Assembly: GCA_037444575.1 (NCBI GenBank)
Contig: JBBIME010000016.1
Coordinates: 9,979-73,978 of the forward strand
Origin: Bacteriovorax sp037444575
GTDB lineage: Bacteria > Bdellovibrionota > Bacteriovoracia > Bacteriovoracales > Bacteriovoracaceae
DNA length: 64,000 bases
Direction: 5' to 3'
The position numbers were made by a program, and so were the translations under genes. Shown in pieces: positions 54,574 to 63,804 of the stretch. Numbering within the stretch: the stretch's first letter is position 1; each line of letters opens with the position of its first letter. The notes under the pieces are model-generated. The model was not told where the DNA came from, made no database searches, and saw only the letters and a program-made list of their open reading frames with translations.

Positions 54574-57500
54574 ATGAAATCACTAGTAAGTTTGATTATT
54601 CTTTTTATTTCCTTAAATAGTTTTGCCTCAGAAACTTCCAACAATAAGATGGGAGTTTGGATTACTCCAAAATCTATTCCACAAAATCAACTTCAGTTAA
54701 AAAGTGGGGATGATTTTAAGTTTGAAGGGGACATTTGCGTTGTTCAGTTGGGTGAAGAAGATCATCATCAAAAGTGCCTAAAGGTTTCTGATCATAAGCT
54801 CGTTTTCAAAGCTTACTTTCCTGATTCATTACACGATGTGAGCGATAAACTTGTCATTACCCAATCAAAGGATAAAAAATCTTGGAGATATTCATTAAAA
54901 ACTGACAAGCTTCAAAGCTCTGATTTAAACCAGCTTACATTGACTGTTGGAACCGATAATAAAACTAATGATAAGAAAACTAATGAACTCCTCTCAATAA
55001 AAGCAAAAATTGAAAAAAGAATTCTTATTCTAAAAGATTTTGAAAATAATCATTCTAGTAAGCTCACTGTTTATTTAAAAAGTTTAGTATCTAAAATTGA
55101 TGCTGCTCTTTTAAAGAACCCAGAAATTCTGGCACAAATTCGAGTGCCTTTAAATGTTGACTACAAGGTATCAGTTCCCTTTTATTACTCATCAAATTTT
55201 AAAGGATTTAAACTCACATTAAACATTCCTGTTGGTCTCCCTTACGAAGGAGTAAATACTGAGCTTTTTGCAAGTGTAACCAATTTAAGCGATAAAAAAT
55301 TTTATTTTCCCGAGATTGAAAAAGATAAAAATAATGAGAAGAATGATGAGAAGGACAAACAACATTATCGTCTAGGAATAGAAATTGATGGGAAGTCATT
55401 GATTTCAACAAATCCGTTTGATTTGGCCTTGGGTGAGACAAAAACGATTACTGCCAAGACAGAAAAATTAAATTCCAGTGACATTAATAAAATTTTATTA
55501 AATTTTAAAAGCTCATCAAAAAATCTTGGATACCTTTCGTACAATCTTCCAGTGCTAAAAGAAATAGCTCCGATTGCGTCTTTGGCATGTTCGACAAATA
55601 ATCTTCTTGTCAATTGTAATGCGCTTTCTAGTTTTGATCCAAAAGGCGGGCCTTTTACTTTTACTTTTGATTATGCAGATGGATTTTCTGAGAGCAATGC
55701 CAGTGGTATTTCAAGTCACGCTTATACACTGCCAGGATTATATAATGTAAAACTCACAGTGAGTAATTTAGCAGGAATTTCTTCAAATGCATTTGCTCAA
55801 GTTCAGCCAATGCTTCCTCCAAATATTTTACCGAATTTAAGTTTAAATTGTATTTCAAATTCTATTAATGTTTTAGAGTGTAATGCGATCGGCTCATCTG
55901 ACCCTGATGGAACAATTGTCTCCTATCAATACGCATGGGATGACAACACGGTCGATACAAAAGCTGATCCATCTGTTCTAACTCATACGTTTGCCACAGC
56001 AGGAAGTCATACTGTTGTTTTAACAGCGATTGATAATGATGGGGGAGTGAGTACTCTTTCAAAAAGTTTTATCGTTTTGGCTAATACCATTCCAGTGGCA
56101 AGTTTTACTTGTGATACAACTAAACCTTGGCGCATTTCATGTCAGTCAACTTCAACAGATGCTGATGTGGGGGATTCGATTGTAAGTACCTCTTGGATCA
56201 CTAGTAATTCCACTTTAAGTTCAACCTTAGCTAATCCCGAATTTAATTTTCAAAAAGGTGGAATTTTTAATGTCACTTTGTCTGTCACTGACTCTCATGG
56301 TGGAGTGGGAAGTGTCACTCAAGCAATCACGGTAAAAGATAACAGTGCACCAATTGCAAATTTTACATGTATGAATACAACCGTTCAGTCTATTCATTGC
56401 GACAGCACTTCAAATGATAGTGATGGGACAATTGCAAGCTCGTCTTGGATCCTTGATGATGGATCTACTTTTACAGGAGTTAGTTTTGATCATGCGTTTG
56501 CAAATGATTTAGCTCACTCTGTGAGTTTGACTGTAGTAGATGATCTTGGAGCAAGTTCTACAGCGAATCAATCAATTCAAGTCATAAAAAACCAGCTTCC
56601 AACGTTTGACATCGCTACAGATGTCTTAAGTGGAACTCTTCCTTTAACTGTCAATTTTAATGCAGTAAATGTGGTCGATATAGATGGTACAATTGCAAGT
56701 TACTCTTGGGATTTTGGAGATACAGTTAACCCACAAGTGGCATCAACAAGCACTGCTAGTCATACTTTTACTAAAGCTGGAACATACACAGTTAAACTTT
56801 TGGTTACTGATAACAATAATGGAGTTACTACTAAGTCGGTTACAATCTCAACAAGCTCGGCCATAAATTTTGTCGTTACGACAGATATCGATACTGGTTT
56901 TGTTCCGCTTAAAGTTCATTTCGATGCTAGTCAGTCGACTTCGCCAGATTCAACAATTGCGACTCTTGAATGGTTTTATAAAGGAGTAAGCATTGGGACA
57001 GGAGCAATTATCGATTACACTTTTGCTGATATTGGCTCTCTAAATGTTAGTCTAGTGGCCACAGATATTTTAGGAATTAAAAGTTCAACTACAAAAACAA
57101 TTACAACAAGCTTAGAACCTCTAAAGTATCCACCAGCGGCCTTCTTTAAAGTTTTTGAGTTTAATACAATGGTTGAACTTCATGCTTTTATAACTAAAAC
57201 TCAATTTGATATTAAAAGGGCCTACTATACAGTTGATGGGACAAGCACAGTGCAGATGACTGAGTTTTTTCCAAACACAGTTAATATGGTTGATCTTAAA
57301 ACTTATGGAGATCACCAAATTGATTTAACAGTAGAGGATATCAGAGGACAGATAACAACTTTTACTCACAAGTTCACTTTAGCGCAAGACCATTCGACTC
57401 TTCTTCCCTTTGCTGACTTTAGTGCGGTTCAAAGTTCTGTTCGGACTGTATTTTTCGATTTTAGTAAATCTTTTGATTTTGATTTTGCTATTGATACTCC

Positions 57501-60180
57501 AATTAAAAATTTTCATATTGATTATGGAAATGGCGAAACAGAAGATACTCCAAATCTCTACACAAATCATACTTATCCGGCAGCTGGAACTTATCAAGTA
57601 ACTGTAACGGCAACAACAAATTATAATACGAAGAGTAGTGTTACTCATGAAGTGATTGTGACTAATGATAATGTGGCCATCTTAAATCCAGTGGCCCATT
57701 TTGTTTATCAGATTTTTGGCTTTGCTCAAAACGTAAGTTTTTATATGAACGGAGCGGGAACTCCTAATGGAAATATTATTTCTTATCTCTGGGATTTTGG
57801 AGATGGGCAGACTGCTACAGGTCCAGTGGTTGCTCACTTTTATAATCCAGGATCTTATTTTGTTACTTTAACAGTAACAGATTCAGCGGGCATGAAAAGC
57901 TCACAAACTCAACACATAATTATTTATCAAGCAGGAACTGATCTTGCTGCAGGAATTGATTGTTCTCTTGCTAAGCCTTTTGTGGAGATCGCTCAACAAT
58001 GTAAGGCAATAGCTCTTGATAAACAAAATCAAATCACAAACGTGCTCGTTAATTGGGGAGATGGAGTTACTGAAAGCTTAACTCCACAAGTGGCCTCTAT
58101 CGGATATTATTTGCCAACTCACAAATATTCAGCAGCTGGATTTTACCTTATCGACATGACACTCACGACTTCTCGAGGCGAAACGAAAACGACTTATAAT
58201 AGCGTAACACTAACTAATTTTACACCTCCACCAGCACAGATTGTAGCTAGCTTAAATTGTAGTGCTTATAACATGAACGTATTTTGTAATGCCATGGGGA
58301 CATACGATCTATCAGGAAGTCCTCTGACTTATACTTTTGATTATGGAGGATTCACAGATACAAATGCATTTGGGGCATCAAGTTTTAATTATCCTGGCCC
58401 AGGTTTATATACTGTCAAATTAACCGTAACCAATGCCAATGGACAACAAGCTACAGCTCAAACTCAAGTTCAGACAGTGCTTGCAGTAAATCAAGCACCA
58501 ATCGCAAATCTTGGTTGCTTTTCAAGTGCGCCGAATATTTTAACTTGTAATGCAAATGGTTCTGTTGATTTTGACGGGACAATTATTTCTTATAAATATG
58601 ATTGGGATGACGGTTCTAGTGATGTTCGTGGAGATAATGGATCGATCATACATATTTTCCAAACAAGTGGAAGTCATCAAGTTAATTTAACGGTCACCGA
58701 CAATGATGGTGGGGGAACGTCGATATCAAATTCTTTTAATGTGATAGTGAATCATCCCCCTATTGCGAGTATGACCTGCTCGACTCCCGGGCCACAGAGA
58801 GTTGTTTGCTATTCAACTTCAACTGACCCAGACCCAGGAGATCAGATCGCAGAGTACAAATGGGATCTAGGTGATGGAACAATTTTAACAAGTTTAATCC
58901 CATCGGTTGATTATAACTATTCTGCAGCATCCACTTATACGGTATCATTAACTGTAAAAGATTCTTTTGGAGCAACAAGTACAACAACTCAGCAGGTAAC
59001 AACGACTGTGAATCAACCACCAGTGGCCAATATTAATTGTTATGTTACAACGGGAACAACTTATCAGTGTGATTCGAATGCCTATGATTCGGATGGAAGT
59101 GTTGCAAATCAAATTTGGACTATTGATGGACAATCTTTATCCGGACCTTCGATCCAATATAATTTTACGAATGGTGGATCTTATCCTGTTTCGTTAACGG
59201 TAACAGATAACTTCGGGGGGGCCGCAATTTTTTCGACAACAATTTCAATTAATAAACCTATCGTAAGTTTCTCGTGTCGTGAGACGAATCCAATGGTCTA
59301 TCAGTGTTTTTCTGGCAATCTCGTGAGCAATGATCCAAATGATCCTATTGTTAGTGTAAATTATCTTTTTGATAATAAGGATATCCTGTCCGACTTAAAT
59401 GTTGAATACGAGTTTCATTCATTTGGAACTCACTCCGTACAAATTAATGTCACAACTGCTTCAGGTAATGTTTCGACTTCTACTCAAGCAATAAATATTA
59501 ATCAAAAATATCTGTCACCAAATCCAGTGTTCATTGAAGACGTGCTTTTAGGACAAAAAGTATATTTTGATGGAAGCTTATCAGGGCAAGTTGGAAGAAC
59601 AGTTACGAGCTACGAATGGGATTTTGGTGATGGACAAACTTTAGTAACTACTGACCCAATCAACACTCATCAATATAATGCTTTTGGATGGTATGATGTA
59701 AAACTAAAAGTAACTGATGCCACTGGTGTCTCGGCCATATCAACAACTCCAATTTATGTCTACGATCCAGAGGTGGATGCTCCAGGCGATGAAGGTTTTG
59801 CAACGATTGAAGGAGTCGATGTTGATAATGATGGAGTGAGAGACGACGTCCAACGATGGATCAATAAAAATTCATTTGAAAGTACGGCAGCGAAAAAAGG
59901 ATTTAGAGAATTGGCAGGTGTATACAAGAGTCAAATTGCAAATTCTGACAATGTTACAACTTTGCAATCTCTGGAAGATCAGAAAGCAACAATCGCTGCA
60001 TGTGTAAACAGTGAAATTGCAAGTGAACACGGAATCACCAAGTCCGTGGAGTTTGAATTGATTTACTTAAACACTAACGACCGAGTTTTGAATTTTGCAA
60101 AAATAAAAGGGAATTTGTCTGGATATGTTCCAAAAGTCACTATCACTTCGGCAACAGATCCTTGTGTTAAATGGAGATAA
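54574..60180 (+). CDS. Giant secreted PKD-repeat protein with C-terminal acidic domain
   Basis: I use the ATG at 54574 behind GAGGAAAG (1,868 residues), with a signal peptide. The first 330 residues or so have no known domain. About 16 PKD-like repeats follow (WDFGDG cores, HTF and VTLTVTD strands), about 80-90 residues each. Nine of them start with a Cys pair 8-10 residues apart, and one more with a wider pair. Repeats 1-4 and 11-14 form two matching blocks. The C-terminus carries VDVDNDGVRDDV, a calcium-loop-like acidic domain shared with the next two genes. It is probably a cell-surface or secreted adhesin; no enzyme domain is seen. Confidence 0.85.
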   Translation: MKSLVSLIILFISLNSFASETSNNKMGVWITPKSIPQNQLQLKSGDDFKFEGDICVVQLGEEDHHQKCLKVSDHKLVFKAYFPDSLHDVSDKLVITQSKDKKSWRYSLKTDKLQSSDLNQLTLTVGTDNKTNDKKTNELLSIKAKIEKRILILKDFENNHSSKLTVYLKSLVSKIDAALLKNPEILAQIRVPLNVDYKVSVPFYYSSNFKGFKLTLNIPVGLPYEGVNTELFASVTNLSDKKFYFPEIEKDKNNEKNDEKDKQHYRLGIEIDGKSLISTNPFDLALGETKTITAKTEKLNSSDINKILLNFKSSSKNLGYLSYNLPVLKEIAPIASLACSTNNLLVNCNALSSFDPKGGPFTFTFDYADGFSESNASGISSHAYTLPGLYNVKLTVSNLAGISSNAFAQVQPMLPPNILPNLSLNCISNSINVLECNAIGSSDPDGTIVSYQYAWDDNTVDTKADPSVLTHTFATAGSHTVVLTAIDNDGGVSTLSKSFIVLANTIPVASFTCDTTKPWRISCQSTSTDADVGDSIVSTSWITSNSTLSSTLANPEFNFQKGGIFNVTLSVTDSHGGVGSVTQAITVKDNSAPIANFTCMNTTVQSIHCDSTSNDSDGTIASSSWILDDGSTFTGVSFDHAFANDLAHSVSLTVVDDLGASSTANQSIQVIKNQLPTFDIATDVLSGTLPLTVNFNAVNVVDIDGTIASYSWDFGDTVNPQVASTSTASHTFTKAGTYTVKLLVTDNNNGVTTKSVTISTSSAINFVVTTDIDTGFVPLKVHFDASQSTSPDSTIATLEWFYKGVSIGTGAIIDYTFADIGSLNVSLVATDILGIKSSTTKTITTSLEPLKYPPAAFFKVFEFNTMVELHAFITKTQFDIKRAYYTVDGTSTVQMTEFFPNTVNMVDLKTYGDHQIDLTVEDIRGQITTFTHKFTLAQDHSTLLPFADFSAVQSSVRTVFFDFSKSFDFDFAIDTPIKNFHIDYGNGETEDTPNLYTNHTYPAAGTYQVTVTATTNYNTKSSVTHEVIVTNDNVAILNPVAHFVYQIFGFAQNVSFYMNGAGTPNGNIISYLWDFGDGQTATGPVVAHFYNPGSYFVTLTVTDSAGMKSSQTQHIIIYQAGTDLAAGIDCSLAKPFVEIAQQCKAIALDKQNQITNVLVNWGDGVTESLTPQVASIGYYLPTHKYSAAGFYLIDMTLTTSRGETKTTYNSVTLTNFTPPPAQIVASLNCSAYNMNVFCNAMGTYDLSGSPLTYTFDYGGFTDTNAFGASSFNYPGPGLYTVKLTVTNANGQQATAQTQVQTVLAVNQAPIANLGCFSSAPNILTCNANGSVDFDGTIISYKYDWDDGSSDVRGDNGSIIHIFQTSGSHQVNLTVTDNDGGGTSISNSFNVIVNHPPIASMTCSTPGPQRVVCYSTSTDPDPGDQIAEYKWDLGDGTILTSLIPSVDYNYSAASTYTVSLTVKDSFGATSTTTQQVTTTVNQPPVANINCYVTTGTTYQCDSNAYDSDGSVANQIWTIDGQSLSGPSIQYNFTNGGSYPVSLTVTDNFGGAAIFSTTISINKPIVSFSCRETNPMVYQCFSGNLVSNDPNDPIVSVNYLFDNKDILSDLNVEYEFHSFGTHSVQINVTTASGNVSTSTQAININQKYLSPNPVFIEDVLLGQKVYFDGSLSGQVGRTVTSYEWDFGDGQTLVTTDPINTHQYNAFGWYDVKLKVTDATGVSAISTTPIYVYDPEVDAPGDEGFATIEGVDVDNDGVRDDVQRWINKNSFESTAAKKGFRELAGVYKSQIANSDNVTTLQSLEDQKATIAACVNSEIASEHGITKSVEFELIYLNTNDRVLNFAKIKGNLSGYVPKVTITSATDPCVKWR
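55574..56591 (+). repeat. Four-repeat PKD block A (repeats 1-4)
   Basis: This block of four PKD repeats matches block B (58222-59256) in repeat order, Cys spacing and linker length. It suggests an old internal duplication of about 1 kb. Confidence 0.6.
58112..58306 (+). repeat. 195-base segment repeated at 63806-64000
   Basis: It covers the end of PKD repeat 10 and the start of repeat 11. The copy at the window edge has five differences, all synonymous, in the first 75 bases, and is identical for the last 120. Confidence 0.95.
58222..59256 (+). repeat. Four-repeat PKD block B (repeats 11-14)
   Basis: It is the partner of block A. The first repeats of each share the TFDY core and GLY-VKLTV strand; the second share DGTI and the DNDGG turn; the third share CxSTSTD; the fourth share SDG and a truncated core. 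Confidence 0.6.
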
Positions 60181-60182
60181 GA

Positions 60183-60833
60183 GTGAATAAAGTTCTTTTG
60201 ATTTCTACATTGTTATTAACTCAATCATGTTCTTGGTTTGAATCGAAGTACGACAAACTAATGAATCCGATAAAAAAAATAAAACTTGCGGAGAAAAAAG
60301 CGGGTAAGCCTAATCCTGTTTTTGATGGAGTCGTTGAGCCTGATTTTCCAGACGAAAAAGAAAATAACAAAACACTTGAAGGAGTGGATTCAAATCAGGA
60401 TGGAGTAAGAGACGATATTGAGATTTGGATTAATAGGACAGCGGAGGATGCAGATCTACGAGCAGCGCTAAAAGAAATGTATCGAAAAGAAATTGCATTT
60501 TTTCAATCTCTCTATAATGACAAATCCGAACCCATCGTTCATTCGCACTTGTCAGATTATACCGCCTTATCAGGCTGTGTTTATATAATCTCCCATCAAT
60601 ACGATGAAATATATATAAAACGTCATGGCTATAATGCGGGAAGGTACTATAGCGAGATTTTGGATAGTTTATTTGCTAATACTTCTTTGAGGAAAAAACA
60701 GGAATCCAAGTGGAACGGATTTCAATTTAAGGGATCAATCGGTGGAGACTCAGATGTTGAATGCATAAAATATCCATTTGGTAAACGTTATCTAGAAGTT
60801 ATTGAGGAATATAAAAAGAAAACAACCAAATAA
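60183..60833 (+). CDS. Lipoprotein with acidic DxNxDG domain, tandem copy 1
   Basis: The GTG at 60183 (GGAGATAAGA upstream) gives 216 residues, equal to the next copy; an ATG at 60171 is less likely. The lipoprotein signal ends in TQSC. After a Lys/Pro linker, LEGVDSNQDGVRDDIEIWIN repeats the pattern at the C-terminus of the PKD protein. The rest is helical with two Cys. A calcium-binding loop is suggested by DSNQDGVRDD. Confidence 0.75.
   Translation: MNKVLLISTLLLTQSCSWFESKYDKLMNPIKKIKLAEKKAGKPNPVFDGVVEPDFPDEKENNKTLEGVDSNQDGVRDDIEIWINRTAEDADLRAALKEMYRKEIAFFQSLYNDKSEPIVHSHLSDYTALSGCVYIISHQYDEIYIKRHGYNAGRYYSEILDSLFANTSLRKKQESKWNGFQFKGSIGGDSDVECIKYPFGKRYLEVIEEYKKKTTK
60342..60434 (+). repeat. 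93-base tract identical to 61011-61103
   Basis: It encodes the acidic calcium-loop-like motif and is exactly shared by the two lipoprotein genes, while the flanks differ at many third positions. This suggests recent gene conversion. Confidence 0.9.
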
Positions 60834-60851
60834 ATACGGGGAATAGTTATA

Positions 60852-61502
60852 ATGAAATTTTTTATCTTACTGGCAATTATATTTTCAACTCAATCGTGTT
60901 CTTGGTTTGAATCGAAATATGACAAACTGATGAACCCGATTAAGAAAATAAAATTTGCCGAAAAAAAAGCAGGAAAACCCAATCCTGTTTTTGATGGAGT
61001 TGTTGAACCAGATTTTCCAGACGAAAAAGAAAATAACAAAACACTTGAAGGAGTGGATTCAAATCAGGATGGAGTAAGAGACGATATTGAGATTTGGATT
61101 AATCGAACGGCGGAAGATGCCGATCTACGAGCTGCGCTTAAAGAAATGTATCGGAAAAAGATTGCATTTTTTCAATCTCTTTATAACGATGAATTAGAAC
61201 CAGTTGTTCACTCACACTTGTCAGAGTTTTCAGCATTGCAAGGCTGTGTTTATATAGTTTCCCACCAATACGATGAAACATATATAAAACGTTACGGATA
61301 TAATGCAGGAAGGTATTATAGCGAGGCCTTAAAGATTTTGATTAATAATACCTCCCTTAGAGATAGGCAGACAGCAAAGTGGAATGGATTTCAATTTAAG
61401 GGATCAATTGGCGGTGATTCTAATATTGAATGCATAAAATATTCATTCGGTAAACGTTATCTCGAAGTTATTGAGGAATATAAAAAGAAACCAACCAAAT
61501 AA
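60852..61502 (+). CDS. Lipoprotein with acidic DxNxDG domain, tandem copy 2
   Basis: The 216-residue paralogue of the previous gene has lipoprotein signal TQSC and the same SWFESKYDKLMNP start. Both genes are followed by AAATAAATACGGGGAAT, so the unit of about 668 bases was duplicated together with its spacer. Confidence 0.75.
   Translation: MKFFILLAIIFSTQSCSWFESKYDKLMNPIKKIKFAEKKAGKPNPVFDGVVEPDFPDEKENNKTLEGVDSNQDGVRDDIEIWINRTAEDADLRAALKEMYRKKIAFFQSLYNDELEPVVHSHLSEFSALQGCVYIVSHQYDETYIKRYGYNAGRYYSEALKILINNTSLRDRQTAKWNGFQFKGSIGGDSNIECIKYSFGKRYLEVIEEYKKKPTK
61011..61103 (+). repeat. 93-base tract identical to 60342-60434
   Basis: This is the second copy of the identical tract, in lipoprotein copy 2. 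Confidence 0.9.
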
Positions 61503-61519
61503 ATACGGGGAATGATAGA

Positions 61520-63376
61520 ATGAAGAAAATATTTGTAATTTTTTTACTTTCATTTCATGCTTATTCACAAACATCAACTAATTCTTCAGGATTAAAATGT
61601 TCGAGTAATGGAACCATGATTTATCATATTCCAGGAGCATTTACTTCGGGCGATGATCAAGCAACAGCTAAATCAGAATTAAGCAATAATATTTTACCAG
61701 CTAATCCCAATAAATTCGATCTGAAACAGCAAGATGCCGACGTAATTCCAATCTTATCTCAAGGTTACATTCAAGATAAATTGGCTTTCAAGATGATGCG
61801 CCTTGGAGACACCTACGGAACAGATGCAGCGAATACGGCATGGCTCACGCTTGGAGTTAGTGAACTTGGATTTTCACTTGCAGGAGATCTTGAAACTGTG
61901 GCAGTTGCAGCAGGAAATATGACTAAGCTTTCTTCGGTTAAATCAATAGGCGTTGTTGGCAATTTAAAAAAAATTAACATCGACAAGACTAAAGAACTAG
62001 TCAGTTCAATGATTAATTTAAGTTCGCAAGGAATTTCGTTATCCAACTCAAGTGGTTCGGCGCTTAATGTGCTTAAAACTCTTACTTCAGAGGATAATAC
62101 AAATATAACTACAAGATTGGGAAAATTGTTGGGAATGTTGCCGGCACTAGAGGGAAATCCGATCGGAATAAAAAATGTAATGAATTTTGCTTCTCTTCAG
62201 ATTCTTGAAGGTGGGTGGTACTCGCATGTTAATCAGTATAGAGGAACAGCGTTAGCAAGTTATTTCACAACTCAGAATAATATAGACAATATTGCAACCA
62301 TGGTAGAAGGGCAGTTAGATGCCAATAAAAAAGTTATCTTATCTGTTCATCGCGAGGGAAATGAACTTGCATCCAGGGCAATTGCTCAAATACAAGCATC
62401 AGGTACACCTGATCAGGTCAGTAAACTTTCAAAATACGTCTCAGTTCTATCGACATCTCCAACATCAAATCCTTATAGCACCAAATATTTACCTATGAAA
62501 AATAGTCTTGATGTTAATGTTGCTGGAGCACAGTTCATTGCTCCTAATTATGTTCTAAAAAATAAAACGGGTAGAGATACGAATAATTTCTTCACTAAAA
62601 TTATAGACAAGATTACCTTAGAACCACTAGGAAGTAGTTTTTTAGATTATTATTTGAGTCAAGATAGAACTGCTAGCTTAGGCAATGGTCCATACTTAAC
62701 GATGCGGGATCAATTCATACAACAGCTCCAGAATTCTGCAGAATCTCTTGAGGATAACTGTTCAATACCAATTATCCAGATCGATTCTCCTAATATTGTT
62801 CAGGATGCGGGTTATGATAACTATTACGTTGATGGTTACGCTGGACTTGATAGAGTTATAAATGTAGTTGCGAGTGATACAGCAGCATATCCAAATCAGC
62901 TTGATGGATTAGAAACAACTTATGAATGGAGTTTTAATCAATTTGATGTAGAAAGATATTTCGCCCAAGATGATGCAAATATGTTTTATAATAATTCATC
63001 AACGCTTAATAATATAAATTTGACTATTCCATTTAATCATTATCTCTATAACGTCGTGGTAACAGCAACTAATAAATATGGGAAAAAAACAACAAAAAAT
63101 ATGTCGTTCAATAATTTAAATCACAGGGCACCTATCGCTAAGAGCATTTCAACCTATTGTATTGATAGCGTTAACCATCAATACATCGCTCTTATAATGA
63201 TTGATTCAGATTCTCTTCTTCCTTATGGGCGTAGTGCGGCGATACCTCTCAAAATTCAAAATCCATATGTTTTTAATGAGCTGACCATGGGGCACTACTG
63301 GTATAATTCATATCAATTCAAAGATTGGGGATTATTCTCCAATGTCCTGCAGTTCACAAACCCATGCGTACCATGA
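61520..63376 (+). CDS. Secreted alpha/beta-hydrolase-like protein with lost nucleophile, PKD-like C-terminus
   Basis: The 618-residue protein has a signal peptide (about 1-16). YHIPGAF near residue 35 and ILSVHREGNELA (273-284) align with the oxyanion and GHSQGN elbow of lipase-like hydrolases, but the nucleophile Ser is Arg278. Near 370, GSSFLDYYL stands where relatives often have GHSF, so the His may be lost too. The C-terminal 180 residues are PKD-like. It is predicted to be inactive; binding is more likely than catalysis. Confidence 0.6.
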   Translation: MKKIFVIFLLSFHAYSQTSTNSSGLKCSSNGTMIYHIPGAFTSGDDQATAKSELSNNILPANPNKFDLKQQDADVIPILSQGYIQDKLAFKMMRLGDTYGTDAANTAWLTLGVSELGFSLAGDLETVAVAAGNMTKLSSVKSIGVVGNLKKINIDKTKELVSSMINLSSQGISLSNSSGSALNVLKTLTSEDNTNITTRLGKLLGMLPALEGNPIGIKNVMNFASLQILEGGWYSHVNQYRGTALASYFTTQNNIDNIATMVEGQLDANKKVILSVHREGNELASRAIAQIQASGTPDQVSKLSKYVSVLSTSPTSNPYSTKYLPMKNSLDVNVAGAQFIAPNYVLKNKTGRDTNNFFTKIIDKITLEPLGSSFLDYYLSQDRTASLGNGPYLTMRDQFIQQLQNSAESLEDNCSIPIIQIDSPNIVQDAGYDNYYVDGYAGLDRVINVVASDTAAYPNQLDGLETTYEWSFNQFDVERYFAQDDANMFYNNSSTLNNINLTIPFNHYLYNVVVTATNKYGKKTTKNMSFNNLNHRAPIAKSISTYCIDSVNHQYIALIMIDSDSLLPYGRSAAIPLKIQNPYVFNELTMGHYWYNSYQFKDWGLFSNVLQFTNPCVP

Positions 63377-63405
63377 GAATAAATAAATATTTGTCGTATT
63401 AATAT

Positions 63406-63636
63406 ATGAGGGAGTTCTTGTTTGAAAAACAGTGTTCACAAAAAATTAAGGATTATGTGAATTTGAATTTTATAGTGAAGCCTTCTGAGCATACACTTGT
63501 CACAATGACTCTTGTAAGTCAGATGGGACTCAAGGCCTCTACAAGTATGCAAGTGACTGTGATTGGCGGTCTACTTATTGCTAGTTTGGTAACGAATGAT
63601 GATAAAACTCAAAGCTCTATAATGGAAAAAAGATGA
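63406..63636 (+). CDS. Short PKD-like fragment ORF
   Basis: The 76-residue frame contains SEHTLVTMTLVSQMGLKAS, similar to the last strands of PKD repeats, then a hydrophobic stretch. No ribosome site is seen. It overlaps the next small gene by four bases. It could be a remnant of a PKD gene rather than a functional gene. Confidence 0.35.
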   Translation: MREFLFEKQCSQKIKDYVNLNFIVKPSEHTLVTMTLVSQMGLKASTSMQVTVIGGLLIASLVTNDDKTQSSIMEKR

Positions 63637-63797
63637 ATAAATGGATATTGATAATATTGTTAACTGCCAGTTGTGCTTCTTATGCTCTGACTAACGATGA
63701 AATAAAGCACTACGATTTAATTGTTATGTTTTTGGGTGATAAAAATCCAAATAGATTAAAAGAGATTTTGAAAGTTTACAATAATCTGAGTTTCTGA
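63633..63797 (+). CDS. Very small lipoprotein (54 residues)
   Basis: The frame starts MNKWILIILLTASC, a lipoprotein signal with Cys14, and has about 40 further residues with no motif. The start overlaps the preceding stop (ATGA). GGAAAAAAG precedes it. Confidence 0.5.
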   Translation: MNKWILIILLTASCASYALTNDEIKHYDLIVMFLGDKNPNRLKEILKVYNNLSF

Positions 63798-63804
63798 TGA
63801 TTAA

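Noticed and set aside
57379..57648. Minus-strand frames inside the PKD gene
   Set aside because: They are shadows of a repeat-rich coding strand; no start site or family features.
54568..60180. Repeats in the PKD gene as a CRISPR array or mobile element
   Set aside because: The repeats are coding, diverged and about 250 bases long; no transposase or short terminal repeats are near.
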